Origin: Cristatella mucedo
Lineage: Eukaryota; Bryozoa; Phylactolaemata; Cristatellidae
Assembly (NCBI GenBank): GCA_009760855.2
Contig: WPIO01000111.1
Location: 806,001 to 870,000 of the forward strand
Length of the DNA: 64,000 bases
Direction of reading: 5' to 3'
In this document: piece by piece, positions 23,988-35,127 of the stretch
Layout: the number at the start of each line of letters is the position of its first letter
How positions within the stretch are numbered: position 1 is the stretch's first letter
Made by a program: the position numbers and the translations under genes
Notes under the pieces: generated by a model
Databases searched by the model: none
The model's input: only the letters and a program-made list of their open reading frames with translations
Told to the model about the DNA's origin: nothing

Positions 23988-25256
23988 AGGGTTCAGGTCC
24001 TATCTCAGTGGGAGACTCCAGAGTATTGACGTGAATGGACAAAGATCATCCGAGATACCTCTGACATTTGGGGTACCTCAGGGCTCCGTGCTAGGTCCGG
24101 TTCTTTTCATGGTGTATACTCTCCTTCTTGCCAATGTGATTGCCAAGAATAATCTAGGCGTTCCCTTATATGTGGATGAAACTCAATTGTAACTTTTGCT
24201 TTGTACTCTCAGTCCCCCTAGCACGTCGAATTCTCTCAACTCACTTGCTGCCTATATTGATGGCATCTACACATGGATCGCAGCAAATTTTCTAAAACTA
24301 AACGATGATAAAACTAACTTACTAGTTATGGGCAAACCCAGTGAGATTCACAAATTGAAAAGGCTGACGCTCAAAATTGGCTCTGCCAGCATATCTTCTG
24401 TTGAATCAGCTCGAAATCTAGGTGTCATGTTCCAAAGTGACCTCTCGTTAGACGACCGCATCAGCTATACAGTCAAATCTGCCTACTTTCAGCTACAAAA
24501 CATTGCTCAAATTCGGGCTTGTTTAGATAAGGATACCACATCTAAGTTGGTCCGTGCATTCGTGACATCCCACCTCAATTTCTGCAACTCACTGCTTACT
24601 GGCCTACCGGCATGTACGATCAGGCTATTGCAGCTGTTGCAAAACTCAGCAGCCAGGCTTGTCTGTCGTGAGCGTAGCAGTTGCCACATTACTTCACTTC
24701 TCGCCGACCTGCACTGGCTACCAGTCAAGCAACGGATTGACTTCAAGGTTTTGTCGCTCACTTTCAGGTCACTTCATTCTTTCGCTCCAGCCAATCTCTC
24801 AGATCTACTCCCCCACCAGGCCGAGCATCGTACCACTCGCTTTTCGGAATCCAACAGTCTAGAAATACCTCGTACAAACCTCAAATTCTTTGGACACCGT
24901 GCATTTAGTTCGTATGCTCCCAAAGCCTGGAACTCCCTCCCGACTTGCGTCAGAACATCACCTGACTTGACCACACTTAAAAAGAACTTAAAAACACACC
25001 TATTTAGGACAGCATTTACTGGGTCCCTGTGATTTGTCCTTGATGTGCTTATGCGTGCTGACACTGTGCATGGTGCCACTAACCACATTTGCATGCTGAC
25101 CCTGTGCATGTAACCCCTAACCATGTTATTGATTTTGTTTGTTTTTCAAGCATGATGTTACTCACCATTCAGTTGCATTTTTATTTGCAGCAAATGTAAA
25201 GTGCCTAGAGAGAGAGATTGAGTTATCTGAGGGCGGTATATCAAGGACATTATTAT
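23988..25256 (+). mobile_element. CR1-A, truncated reverse transcriptase plus 3' UTR
   Basis: Codons from [16 protein letters not shown] lead to the RT motif [13 protein letters not shown] (24070-24108). The catalytic box, F/Y-A-D-D in active elements, reads YVDE, then a stop occurs at 24190. The rest of the ORF (24196-25032) is open to TAFTGSL, with LNDDKTNLLVMG and [10 protein letters not shown]. The 3' UTR ends in (ATT)n. The 5' half of the element, including any endonuclease, is missing. The element is dead but young-looking. Confidence 0.88.
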
Positions 25257-25560
25257 TATTATTAATATTAACTGCTTACGTATACCTCTTACAAATCTCA
25301 AATCCCTTGGAGAACTTTCCTCAGTTCATATGCTCCCAAAGCCGGGAACTCACTCCCGACTTCCGTCACGACATCCCCTGACTTGACCTAATTTTAAAAC
25401 AAATTGAAAATGCACCTGTTCATCATAGCATTTAGTGGGTCATCGCTACCACTAACCACTCGATCGTGTTTCCTTTGCAGAAATGCAAAGCTCCTAGACA
25501 GAGAGATTGAGTTCTCCGAGGGTGCTTAATCAAGTGAGCAATTAGTATTATTCTTATATC
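25257..25560 (+). mobile_element. Second CR1-A 3' fragment, diverged
   Basis: Immediately after the previous tail come CTCAAATCCCTTGGAGAAC, ATGCTCCCAAAGCCGGGAAC and a diverged 3' UTR with GTGGGTC and GAGGGTGC. This is an older copy abutting the younger one. Confidence 0.65.
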
Positions 25561-25754
25561 GCGGTGACTACGCAAAAATAGCCGCCCGCCGCGATCCGCC
25601 GTCCATCAGCCGAGGGGTGCCGAAGCTCCGGCGCATCCAACGCTCCACTTCCGGTGCTCCGGTTCCGGTGCTCCGGTTCCGGTGTTCCGGTGTCAACTGC
25701 TACTGTAACCTGAGCCGAAGCAGTGGGTAACGCTCGCCGCGCGATCGTTGGCAA

Positions 25755-26047
25755 ATGGAATCTCGAGGCTTCGCCATCGTACCACTGGATGCAGCGGCCA
25801 ATGGTTCTGTCGTCACAGCGTATTACGTCATATCCGGAAGCGAGGCCAGCTCCAGTTTCGGCGCCAGAATACCCGTACAGCCTGCCGCTGCTGGTGAGCG
25901 AGAGCCCATGGCGACGTCCTTCGAGATAGCATTCTTGATGATTCTCTCGTCGGTGCTCACCGCAGCCTTCATAGCGCTCTGGCCTTACTTATACCACTTG
26001 ACGCTGCTCGACAGATCTGAGCTCGATAAAAAGTCGGACTGCGTTCG
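25755..26047 (+). CDS. Gene C exon 1: N-terminal transmembrane exon
   Basis: The ATG at 25755 gives a 97-codon exon plus two bases. A second ATG at codon 52 (MATSFEIAFLMI) gives the same length as exon 1 of gene A and may be the true start. The hydrophobic helix lies at about residues 58-85 and is followed by LDRSELDKK. Splice donor CG|GTAAGT begins at 26048 and again interrupts a codon after base two. From the internal Met the exon aligns with gene A exon 1 without gaps over about 46 residues, with similar residues near both ends of the helix. Confidence 0.65.
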
Positions 26048-26439
26048 GTAAGTGATCGCGCCGAAAGCGATCGCCGCCGCGAGCGCGACGTCAATCGCAT
26101 TCGACGCCGGCGGCGGCTTCCTGCCGCTCGCTGGTCCCCCCCCCGCGCGGCTGTGACTGCGGAGGCGGTGGAAGCTGCGGCTTCTGCGAACGAGCGACGC
26201 TGTCGCCGTCGTATACGTGTAGTATATAAGTGTGTAGTGTTGCTGCTTGCTTGGAATCCAGCCGCCGCTCTTCTACGCTCTGCACAGGCACGCCCGAGCG
26301 CCGCTTACGCGTCGCCCGAGTGGCCCGTCGGTATGAGCGGCGTGCACAGGTCACGTGCGGCATACGACAAGGGGCGGGCCTCTTGACTGCAGTTTAATCC
26401 GCGGGCCCGTCGGTAGAGCGTTAAACGCGACAGCAAACC

Positions 26440-26572
26440 TCTCTGTCTGTCGGTCTGTCTGTCTGTCGGTCGGTCTGTCTGTCTGTCTCTCTGTCTGTCC
26501 CTCTGTCTGTCTCTCTAATATCTAATAGTATCTAATATCTAATGTCTGTCTGTCTGTCTCTCTAATATCTAA
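26440..26572. repeat. (GTCT)n microsatellite
   Basis: CTGTCTGTCGGTCTGTC units, then a TCTAATATCTAATAG repeat. It lies inside the gene C intron. Confidence 0.9.
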
Positions 26573-26574
26573 TG

Positions 26575-26702
26575 GTAACAATAACAAAATTGAAATAGTG
26601 CCCTCGGAGAATTTTACATTTTACATCTAAAATTTACATTTAATTAATTAATTTACATTTACATTTAGCACTTTAAATTTGCTGCAAAGGAAGCAGGATA
26701 TC
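26575..26702 (-). mobile_element. CR1-A 3' tail remnant
   Basis: On the minus strand it reads GCAAATTTAAAGTGC and TCTCCGAGGGCAC, the CR1-A tail hairpin, interrupted by a TTTACATT simple repeat. It lies inside the gene C intron. Confidence 0.55.
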
Positions 26703-27589
26703 TTGTAGTGGCTAGACTGTTCGAACTACTACCGCTCATACATCTTGAGTCGGATAAACTCCAGGGATTGACCAACTATAATGTCTATCTATACGCTAGA
26801 CCAGAGTCTTCACAAATGCGCTCAATGCCGGCGGTAACTCGGTCGGCAGGAAGAGGAGACAGTCTCCACAACACTCCCCGGCTTTACATTGGCTCATCGC
26901 ACGCACCATTGTAGCGCTCGGAATGGGCGAGGCAGAGCTCAGCGTTTCGAGAAGCCGTGAGGCTTTGCCAGAATTGCAAGGCAATACTTGGCCTCCAACT
27001 CCGGAGGCTGGTCGCGGCGTGCCCTGGAAGTTTCACTCGTGCCGATCGTCTGACGACAGATATAACTGCTACCCCAGTCCTTTATCCGCCCTTCTTCTCA
27101 TTTTGACGCAACGGCTGTGTTGTTCTCTCCTCCAGTCGTTCTCGATTCAACTCTATTCGACCACCCCTTAGTCTACTAGCTCATAGACTCGTCTTCCTTA
27201 TTTACTACCAATCGCTATCGGGCAACTGGCTATTGGAGCTGGACTCCTCTAAGCTGCAGGCAGCCGACGCCACCCTTCTAGCACACCGCCTTAACTGTCA
27301 TGGTCACTTGTCATCTAAACCATCTCAATTCCATGCGGCGCGCGATACTTTTGAGCAACTCCTGTTTAACAACCACACGCCAGCTCACCGTAGTTCATGC
27401 CTTGTGCTGAATGTACTGCAATATATTTACTACCTTCTGTCGCCCCACAAAGCTAGAACGACTAAATGGGCGTTAGACGAGAGAGCTGTCTACTGCGCAC
27501 CGAAGGCTTCGACGGACTTGGGTGCCCGTATTGGCGGTAGCCCACAGACCTCGTCTGGCACTGCAAATTAAAAGCTGGGTTATCTGGCT

Positions 27590-27765
27590 AATCGAAAGCT
27601 GGCTTACCGGCCTCTCTTTTTGTAAGCGGTAAAAGAGCCTTTACGGCTATCAGCACCGCTTGCAGCGGGAATACGTGATCGCCCAACGCCGGATTCGAAC
27701 CCACGGCTTTGGTAACGAGGTCGAGAAGAGAAACCGTCTTACAGACAAGCCGACTCTTGCCTCAA
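27590..27765 (-). mobile_element. SINE-2 copy just upstream of gene C exon 2
   Basis: The minus strand has AAAGCCGTGGGTTCGAATCC (B box), GGCGTTGGGCGATCACG, GCCGTAAAGGCTCTTTTACC. It lies in the gene C intron and ends about 85 bp before the acceptor. Confidence 0.72.
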
Positions 27766-27848
27766 GTCGCCACAAGTCGTACAAAAAAAAGTCGTACAGC
27801 CAAGTCTCACGTCCGTGCGTTTGGTAACTCTGAGCGCTCCCGTTGCAG

Positions 27849-28311
27849 GCGTGCGAACGCTCGCCCCGAAGCGTGCTCGAGGAGGGCGACGGACGGCGGC
27901 GAACGGCGGACGCCGAGCGCACTTCCTCGCCTCTCTCAGCAGCCGATGCGCTCGACGCAAGGGCCGTCGAAATCCGCCGTCGCATTCGCATCGATCGCGG
28001 CCGAGAAGGCGGCGGCGAAGGCGAAAGCGGCGGCGGCGGCGAAGGCGGAAGCTTCGGCGCCGGCTGCTGCTCGCGCGCGCGCTCCGGCGCCAGAGTCGGC
28101 CGCCTCGCGAGCGGCCGCGGCAGCCCGCGCGCCGGCCGCGCGTGCTGCCGTGGCCGCCTCGGCGAGCGCGCGGCCCGCCCCGTTCAAGCTGCCTAGCGCG
28201 GCCGGACCGTGCGGCTTTCGACGTCGCACGGCCGAAGACGAGGCGCAAGCCCCGAGCCCCGCGTCGATGGAGCGTCTGCACAGGATCCTCAGCGTCGCCC
28301 GTGGCGGCGGC

Positions 28312-28347
<36 letters not shown>

Positions 28348-29199
28348 TGCGAGCGACCGGCCGCGTGCTGGGAGGAAAGGAATCGCGAGCGGCGAAGCCT
28401 CGCGAGCTTCCGGCGCGAGCTGGCCGCAGGCTCGCTCGCGGGCTTGGACCCAGAGTCGGTAGCGGCGTCGACCAAATGGCGGAGCTGCGTCCCCGCAGCT
28501 GCTCGAAGGGAACGCGTCAGCTCGCAGAGGCAGCACACGACGCAGCCTCCGCCGTTCCGGGCGCATCCGCCATTCGAGGGGGCCGAAGCTCGCGGCGGCA
28601 GCGGCGACGACGGCGAAGCCATCGCCGCCGCCGCACCTTCGGAGCTGCCGCGTCTGCCTGCGACGCCGCCGCCGCCGCCGCATGTTTGCTCGTCGAGCTC
28701 TCGCCCGCCGATCATCATCTGCGAGCCGTCGACGCCGCTCGAGAAGCCGACGGCGGCGCCGCCGGACGGCAGCCTGCCGCCGCCAGTGACGCATGCGCAA
28801 AACGCTGCGACCGATGCCGATCGACTGGCCGTGCCTACGTTTGGCGAAGCCCGTCGGCGCATGAGCGAGGCCGCTGCCAACGCCGCGGCGATGAGAGAAG
28901 CTAGCAATGACAGTCCGGAGCCCGTGTCCGTTGACCCCTCTCCGAAAGTGCAGCTGGTGCCGGCGGAGCAGCAGGTGCCGGCGGAGCAGCAGGTGCCGGC
29001 GGAGCAGCAGGTGCCGGCGGAGCAGCAGGTGCCGGCGGAGCAGCAGGTGCCGGCGGAGCAGCAGGTGCCGCCTAAACCGCCAGCGCCGCCGCCGCGGGCT
29101 CAGCCGCGGCGGCGTACCTTGACGCCAATCCACGCGCCCAGCATTTTCGGGCCCTATCGAACTAGGCAGCGTGACCCCGCGACGCACGGTCGCATTTGA
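27849..29199 (+). CDS. Gene C exon 2: Ala/Pro-rich tail with poly-Gly and a VPAEQQ repeat
   Basis: The acceptor CTCCCGTTGCAG ends at 27848. The base at 27849 completes a CGG Arg codon and the frame continues RANARPEACSRR to a TGA at 29197. This adds 449 residues, for a total of 547 (or 496 from the internal Met). In order the tail has a long Ala/Lys then Ala/Arg low-complexity block, MERLHRILSV, a run of about 15 Gly, Pro-rich segments, IIICEPSTPLEKP, six VPAEQQ copies, and a Pro/Arg end with LTPIHAPSIFGPY. No catalytic motif is visible. The intron is 1.8 kb and holds repeats. The long ORFs in other frames and on the minus strand here are composition shadows. Confidence 0.65.
28957..29064 (+). 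repeat. 18-bp coding tandem repeat, six VPAEQQ units
   Basis: Six essentially identical copies of GTGCCGGCGGAGCAGCAG lie in frame within gene C exon 2. The DNA-level identity means recent expansion or homogenisation. Copy number is likely variable between individuals. Confidence 0.95.
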
Positions 29200-29467
29200 A
29201 AAAAAAACGACGAAAGGATCATAGCGACTTTTGTGAAGTACTGATTGATTGATAAAATAGAGTCTTACACGAATGCTCCTGTTTCTCGCAACAGGAGCAT
29301 TCCGAGTCCTTTCGATTCGTTCTTTGTGCGCTCGTGCTCGCTGTTACGGAAGCATGATCAAATGGGTTGTGTTAGCGTGCACAGAGTGCCTAGAAAAAGT
29401 CGACGGGACTATACTGCTGTCATACAACCTATTCATACAACTCGCGTAAAGAAGTAGTCGGGTTCAG

Positions 29468-29627
29468 CTGGGCGCTTGCTTACTATCGGGTGCCACTGGA
29501 CTGCGAAATGGATGCTGCCGCGCACAGGCTGAGGACGAAATCGGATTCGATGCCCGAGGGCCCGCCCTACTGGAACCGCATCTCTCGACTGGCAGCATTA
29601 ATGGTGCGTGAAAATATAGATATATAG
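29468..29627 (+). CDS. Short protein-like segment after gene C
   Basis: After an acceptor-like TTCAG at 29467, one base and then an open frame read through WALAYYRVPLDCEMDAAA, SDSMPEGPPYWNR and ISRLAALM to a TAG at 29625. A possible donor, GTGCGT, follows the Met at 29601. The upstream frame in 29340-29457 reads MGCVSVHRVPRKSRRDY. The composition is protein-like but the product is unknown. Confidence 0.22.
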
Positions 29628-29939
29628 CTGCGTGAGACTGGGTGGAAGTTCGCAAATTATCCCGCGTTTACGCTGATTTCTTGACAAGTGTCATTGCAGC
29701 GGTGTTTTGGATGAATTCGGCCCAACAGGATATTTTCAAATTTCTTTTTAGTACGCGGCAGAAAAATGGCTGCTTCACAAGGACTGTCTTAGACGTAGAT
29801 GAATGGCGAAATGCAGCAGGGGCAGGGGCAATTTTGAGGATGGGGATTGAGGCATGGAGGAGGAAAAGGCAAGAGTCCAGCGGCAACGTTGCAGCGGGGG
29901 GGGGGGGGTGTTCCAGCGGGGGATGCTATAGCCGGGGAT

Positions 29940-30465
29940 GTTACAGCGGGGAATGTTACAGCTTGAGGAGGTTACAGCTTGAAGAGGTTACAGCTTGAAG
30001 AGGTTACAGCTTGAATAGGGTTACAGCTTGAAGAGGTTACAGCTTGAAGAGGTTACAGCTTGAAGAGGTTACAGCTTGAGGAGGTTACAGCTTGAGGAGG
30101 TTTCAGCTTGAGGAGGTTTCAGCTTGAGGAGGTTTCAGCTTGAGGATGTTACAACTTGAGGAGGTTACAGCTTGAAGAGGTTACAGCTTGAGGAGGTTAC
30201 AACTTGAGGAGGTTACAGCTTGAGGGGCTTACAGCTTGAAGAGATTACAGCTTGAGGAGGTTACAGCTTGAGGAGGCTTCAGCTTGAGGAGGTTTCAGCT
30301 TGAAGAGGTTACAGCTTGAGGAGATTACAGGTTGAAGAGGTTACAGCTTGAGGAGGTTACACCTTGAGGAGGTTACAGCTTGAGGGGGTTACAGCTTGAA
30401 GAGATTGCAGCTTGAAGAGGTTTCAGCTTGAGGAGGTTTCAGCTTGAGGAGGTTACAACGTGGAT
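29940..30465 (+). repeat. 16-bp minisatellite, about 32 copies
   Basis: The unit is GGTTACAGCTTGAAGA with GAGG/AAGA and TTTCAG variants. The array starts with related TTACAGCGGGGAATG and ends with CAACGTGGATATTGC, so it grew from a longer degenerate region. Confidence 0.93.
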
Positions 30466-30469
30466 ATTG

Positions 30470-31435
30470 CAACGAGAGATGCTACAGCGGAGGATGCTAT
30501 AGTGGGGTGGAGGGGTCTCAGTCTTGCACTCCAATCTATTCATTCTCTTGTTAGAATGGATTCTTTGACCCAATCTATCTTGCCTGGAAAACAAATTGAA
30601 AAAGGGAGTTTTCTGCCAGATCTCTACGAGCATCGCCAGGTTTGACAAGGGAGTTGTTTCAGGTGGCTGTCTCGAGTTCATCATGCGATAAGCCCAAATA
30701 AGTTTCGCTGGCTATTCAAGAATTTATTTCGCGTCCCGTGACCTTGCTCGACCTTGCTTGCCTAGCGGCTGACAAGCGAGGTCTGCATTGCTTTGGCTTC
30801 GTTCGGAGGGCGGTCGGTACTCCTGGTGACATGAACGCCTTCGGAGAAATCGTCATAGCAGGCGTAAATTTCGTCTAAATCCATTTGGATTTTAGACCGC
30901 TCCGCATCTAAGGACAGCTGCTCTTTACTTAAAAAATATCACAAGCGCTTCGGACCGCAGCTGAGTGCAATTCTTCATTGTTATTTTGCGGAAAATGACG
31001 CGTCTCCACGACCGCCGCAGAGTACATCTATCAATCAAGCTTTGACACGGAGCTCCTATGAGCGGAAAGGTCAGAGGTATCTCGAGGCGTGGTATCCGCT
31101 CAGCACTGCTGCCTGTGGCATGCAGGGCGCTCAGGGCACTCCAGCGAGCGCATAGCACGAGCTCTTCTACGCTATAATAACAATAATAATATTAATAATA
31201 CCACTTTGGCTAAAGCATCTAAGTGAATCTTGAGTTGAATTGTTAGGCTCGAAAATCTCAGAGGACACAGTTAATTAAATTGCCTAAATCACCTAGTCTA
31301 CCACCGTAGCAGCAGTCCGTCACGCCTGTCCGTCTAGTCTTCTGAAAATTGTGACGCTCCTCATTTCAGCGTTGTCCTTCCTAACAGGAAATACTGTTTC
31401 TTGACTATAGTTTCAATTGATAAGCGATGATGCAT
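30470..31435. other. Intergenic after the 16-bp minisatellite
   Basis: No coding or repeat landmark beyond short ORFs. Confidence 0.45.
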
Positions 31436-31439
31436 CAAC

Positions 31440-31640
31440 ATCTGATGTTTTTCCTGATGACTGACCTTGCATGCTGACGGTGTGCATGTCGCCTCTAACC
31501 AAGCTATGCATGCTGACATTGGGTACACTACCACTAACCATTCGATCATACTTCCGTTGCAGCATATTTTAAGTGCCTAGGCAAATATTAAGCTCTCCGA
31601 GATCACCGCGCAAATGTATTATAATAACAATTATTAAGAA
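31440..31640 (+). mobile_element. CR1-A 3'-UTR remnant, diverged
   Basis: Diverged copies of TGCATGCTGACGGTGTGC, CGCCTCTAACCA, CTCTCCGAG and an ATTATAATAA tail show an old 3' end of this family. Confidence 0.5.
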
Positions 31641-31779
31641 TTTTAGTAGCAACTGCTCTCAATCGCGACTAGCGAATGGCGATGTCAATCGGAGCAGTGG
31701 GTCAGCGGAGGTACACTTCAGATGGCATTTGCCTAGACTTCAGCTCGCGACCTTAAAATTAACCTCGAAACCTCGCCTA

Positions 31780-31905
31780 CAATGTTCGGTGGCCGTGGGT
31801 TCAAATCCTGCAGCTGGGCGATTCTTTATTGCCAACCGCAAGCGGTGGCGGTAGCCGATGAGGCTCTTCTGGCTCGCTATGCAATTGTGGCTGTTAAATC
31901 AGCTG
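31780..31905 (+). mobile_element. SINE-2 copy
   Basis: GGCCGTGGGTTCAAATCCTG, AGCTGGGCGATTCTTTATTG and GAGGCTCTTCTGGCTCGCT with TGTTAAATCAGCTG. Confidence 0.72.
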
Positions 31906-32093
31906 CTATTCTTATTTCTCTGTATTTCACAGCCAATTTGCAGTAATTGTACCGCAACAGTTTGAAACAAACGCCCTTATCTTGCAGGCTATAACTATGA
32001 CATTATTATGTATTGTTTTACGCATTCGCACTCTAATTTGCGGCACAGAACGTCCGGGACATCTGCTGTGCAGAATGTAGGCGGAGCTGATCA

Positions 32094-32350
32094 GGGGGGC
32101 GTTGGGTTGAATGGAACCGATGGTTGAGGCCAGCGGTGCTGAGAGTAGTAGCAGGCGGAGCATTTCTACAATTGCGCCGGTCTCAAGTAGCGGCTGTCAC
32201 GTGGGACGAGCGCGAAGCGACAGCCGGGCTTCCCACTCCTTTGCAGCGAAGCCCGCAGGCCGCTGGCTCGCTGACCGCATGGCTGGTAAACCTCAGCCGG
32301 TCGCTGAGAGCTGAAGCGATGGCGGCCGAAGCTTTTCCTGCGCTCGGCAA
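32094..32350 (+). CDS. Possible exon, unidentified
   Basis: An open frame reads through WVEWNRWLRPAVLRVV, QVAAVTWDEREATAGL and LTAWLVNLSRSLRAEA to ALGK and meets a good donor, AA|GTGAGG, at 32351. The phase is 2, as in the clustered genes, but there is no clear transmembrane helix. It is followed by a GAGC-rich simple repeat. A decayed gene is equally possible. Confidence 0.22.
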
Positions 32351-32521
32351 GTGAGGCCGGCGAGCGAGCGAGCGAGCGAGCCTCATCGTCATCGTCATCG
32401 AGCCAGCCTCAACCTCGTCTTGTCGTCTGCTCGCTGGACACGACGAGCGAGACGACACGGCGTGCGACGAGACGACACGACGAGCGAGCCTCATCGTGTC
32501 GTCTGCACGCTGGATGCGAGC

Positions 32522-34065
32522 TCCTCAAGCAACCAGTGGCGGACCAGCTGAACTCCTATATCGAAACCTCACACCTTGCTAGTAAGTTCTAGTCTGGCTT
32601 TAGAGCTAATCACTCCACAGAGTCAGCATTGCTTCGGGTATACAACGACCTGCTAAGGAATGCAGACATGGGTAGAGTGTCTCTGCTTGTTTTGCTCGAT
32701 CTTTCGGCAGCTTTTGATACTATCGATCGCAAAGTTGTTCTAGAGCGCCTCTCATCTCGCCTGGGCATCACTGGCACTGCTCTGCAGTAGTTCAGGTCCT
32801 ATCTCAGTGGGAGACTCCAGAGTATTGACGTGAATGGACAAAGATCATCTGAAGTACCTCTGAAATATGGAGTACCTCAGGGCTCTGTGCTAGGTCCGGT
32901 TCTTTTCAAGGTTTATACTCTCCCTCTTGCCGATGTGATTGCCAAGCACAATCTAGGCTTTCACTTCGATGCGGATGATACTGAGTGGTAACCTTTGCTT
33001 TGAGCCCTCTATGCCATCGAGCACCTCAAATTTTCTTAACTCACTTGCTGCATGTATTGATGGCATCCACACATGGATGGCAGCAAATTTTCTAAAACTA
33101 AACGATGATAAAACTAACTTACTAGTTATGGGCAAACCCAGTGAGATTCACAAATTGGAAAGCCTGAAGCTCAAAATTGGCTCTGCCAACATATCTCCTG
33201 TTGAATCAGCTCGAAATCTAGGTGTCATGTTCCAAAGTGACCTCTCGTTAGACGACCACATCAGCTCCACAGTCAAATCTGCCTACTTTCAGCTACAAAA
33301 CATTGCTAAAATTTGAGCTTGTTTAGATAAGGACACCACGTCCAAGTTGGTCTATGCATTCGTGACATCCCACCTCGATTTCTGCAACTCACTGCTTACT
33401 GGCCTACTGGCATGTGCGATCAGGCGATTACAGCTGGTGCAAAACTCCGCAGCTAGGCTTGTTTGTCGTGAGCGTTGCAGTTGCCACATCACACCACTTC
33501 TCGCCGACCTGCACTGGCTACCAGTCAAGCAACGGATTGACTTCAAGGTTTTGTCGCTCACTTTTAGGTCACTTCATTCTTTGGCTCCAGCCTATCTCTC
33601 AGATCTACTCCCCCACCAGGTCACACATCGTACCACCCGCTTTTCGGAATCCAACAGTCTACCAATACCCTGTACAAACCTCAAATTCTTTGGACACCGT
33701 GCATTTAGTTAATATGCTCCCAAAGCCTGGAACTCCCTCCCGACTTGCGTCAGAACATCCCCTGACTTGTCCAAAATTAAAAAGAACTTAAAAACACACC
33801 TATTTAGGACAGCATTTAGTGGGTCCCTGTGATTTGTCCTTGATGTGCTTATGTGTGCTGAAACTGTGCATGGTGCCACTAACCACATTTGCATGCTGAC
33901 CCTGTGCATGTAACCCCTAACCATGTTATTGATTTTGTTTGTTTATCAAGCATGATGTTACTCACCATTCAGTTGCATTTTCCTTTGCAGCAAATGTAAA
34001 GCATCTAGAAAGAGACTGTGTTAGCTGAGGGCGGTTTGTTAAGTTTATTATTATTATTAATATTA
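32522..34065 (+). mobile_element. CR1-A, longest copy, reverse transcriptase broken by stops
   Basis: The translation begins LKQPVADQLNSYIETSHLAS and passes RT motif [49 protein letters not shown] (32869-32907) and FDADDTE at the catalytic box, with stops near 32589, 32788 and 33315. It then continues through [21 protein letters not shown] and [10 protein letters not shown]. The 3' UTR has the usual hairpin and ATT tail. No endonuclease domain is present. It is very similar to the 24-25 kb copy. Confidence 0.88.
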
Positions 34066-34104
34066 TTATTATTAAATCCTTCATTGCCGCGAGTCGGGCC
34101 GACT

Positions 34105-34185
34105 GCCGGCCCGACTTTATTACATATTCCGATTTTATTATTTATTCCGACTTTATTACATATTCCGATTGTATTACACATTCGA
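34105..34185. repeat. Short tandem repeat after a CR1-A tail
   Basis: Four copies of about 19 bp, TTATTACATATTCCGA(C/T)T type, directly downstream of the element at 32522-34065. Confidence 0.8.
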
Positions 34186-34804
34186 TACATTTTCACGTGT
34201 CGATTGTTGACCATGGGAAAGGCGGCAGCTAGCCGTAAGCTTTGAAATGAAATTAATAAAAAAATATAAGCACGATAGCGTGAGCAGCATATCACACAGC
34301 ATCGGGTAGGAAGTCGGCAGCATTTTCGTCGCTGGCCAGGAAAAAAAAAAGTTGGAACTCGTGAATGCTACAGCAGAGCCACACACTCTACCTGCTGACT
34401 GTGTCTTTCTCAGCTGAGGCTATCTCAAAAATTACCGCGAACGAGTCTTTAGTCGGCGATTTTGCTTGAACTTGCCGGGTGGTTCGGGGATCGGTTAAAA
34501 CATCTCTTGCCTTTCGCCTAACGGCGATCGCTCGGCCACCGGCCGCTTGCCGCGCGACACACGACGCCGGGCTCGCGAAGCGCGCAGCAAACAAGCGAAC
34601 GCGTCGACTTCGGCCGATGCGGCGCCTCGAGCGCGCCAGGGAGCCGCGTGCGCCAATTGTCGACGCGCGCGGCATCGCGCGAGCTGCGACGCGCTCGATT
34701 CTTTCGCGCCGCCGCCGTCGCCGCCGTCGACTTTCGTCACCATCGCCGCTCGCGTTCGGTGCTATTTATTCAGTGACACTCAGCCTGACGCTCACGCAGA
34801 CGAC

Positions 34805-35001
34805 ATGGACATGTCGGCTCACGCAGACGACATGGACACGTCGAATTTACACTGGACTTTACAGACTTTACACAGGATGCTGTCGGCTGAGAATTTACAC
34901 TGGACGCTGCCTGGACTATTCTTGCTGGTCGCAGCTCCCGCGACGCTCGCATTAGTCGCGAGTCGCCTGCTGCGGACATGTTCGCCGAGCGCGAATGATC
35001 G
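34805..35001 (+). CDS. Gene D exon 1: N-terminal transmembrane exon with duplicated leader
   Basis: The first in-frame ATG is at 34805, giving 65 codons plus two bases. The N-terminus contains two HADDMD(M/T)S segments encoded by a 27-bp tandem duplication at 34790-34843, and NLHWTL occurs twice. The hydrophobic helix (GLFLLVAAPATLALVAS) is at about residues 37-53, followed by RLLRT. Donor CG|GTACGT starts at 35002 and falls after the second codon base, as in the other members. An alternative start is the Met at 34877. The reading frame is open upstream to 34547 without an ATG. Confidence 0.6.
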
Positions 35002-35127
35002 GTACGTACGGTGTCGCATCGCTACGCTGCCTCGCGGCTCGCCTGCCCCCCCCCCCCCCCCCCGGCCGCCCGATTCCCCCGCCTCCCCCCTTCCACCTGA
35101 TTGGTCTGACGCTGTTGCTCTTCCCAG

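Noticed and set aside
24196-25032. 278-codon ORF as a host gene
   Set aside because: Contains CR1-type reverse transcriptase C-terminal motifs and the element 3' UTR and tail, with sister copies at 33, 39, 45 and 50 kb.
27233-27571. 112-codon ORF before gene C exon 2
   Set aside because: Lies in the proposed intron, has no ATG in good context, no splice support and no recognisable motif.
27739-29187. 482-codon minus-strand ORF
   Set aside because: It is the antisense shadow of the GC-rich, low-complexity gene C exon 2. It is Arg-rich throughout and lacks splice or start support, while the plus frame fits the acceptor and cluster phase.
29940-30465. CRISPR-like regular repeat
   Set aside because: Units are contiguous 16-mers without spacers in an animal-type genome; this is a minisatellite.
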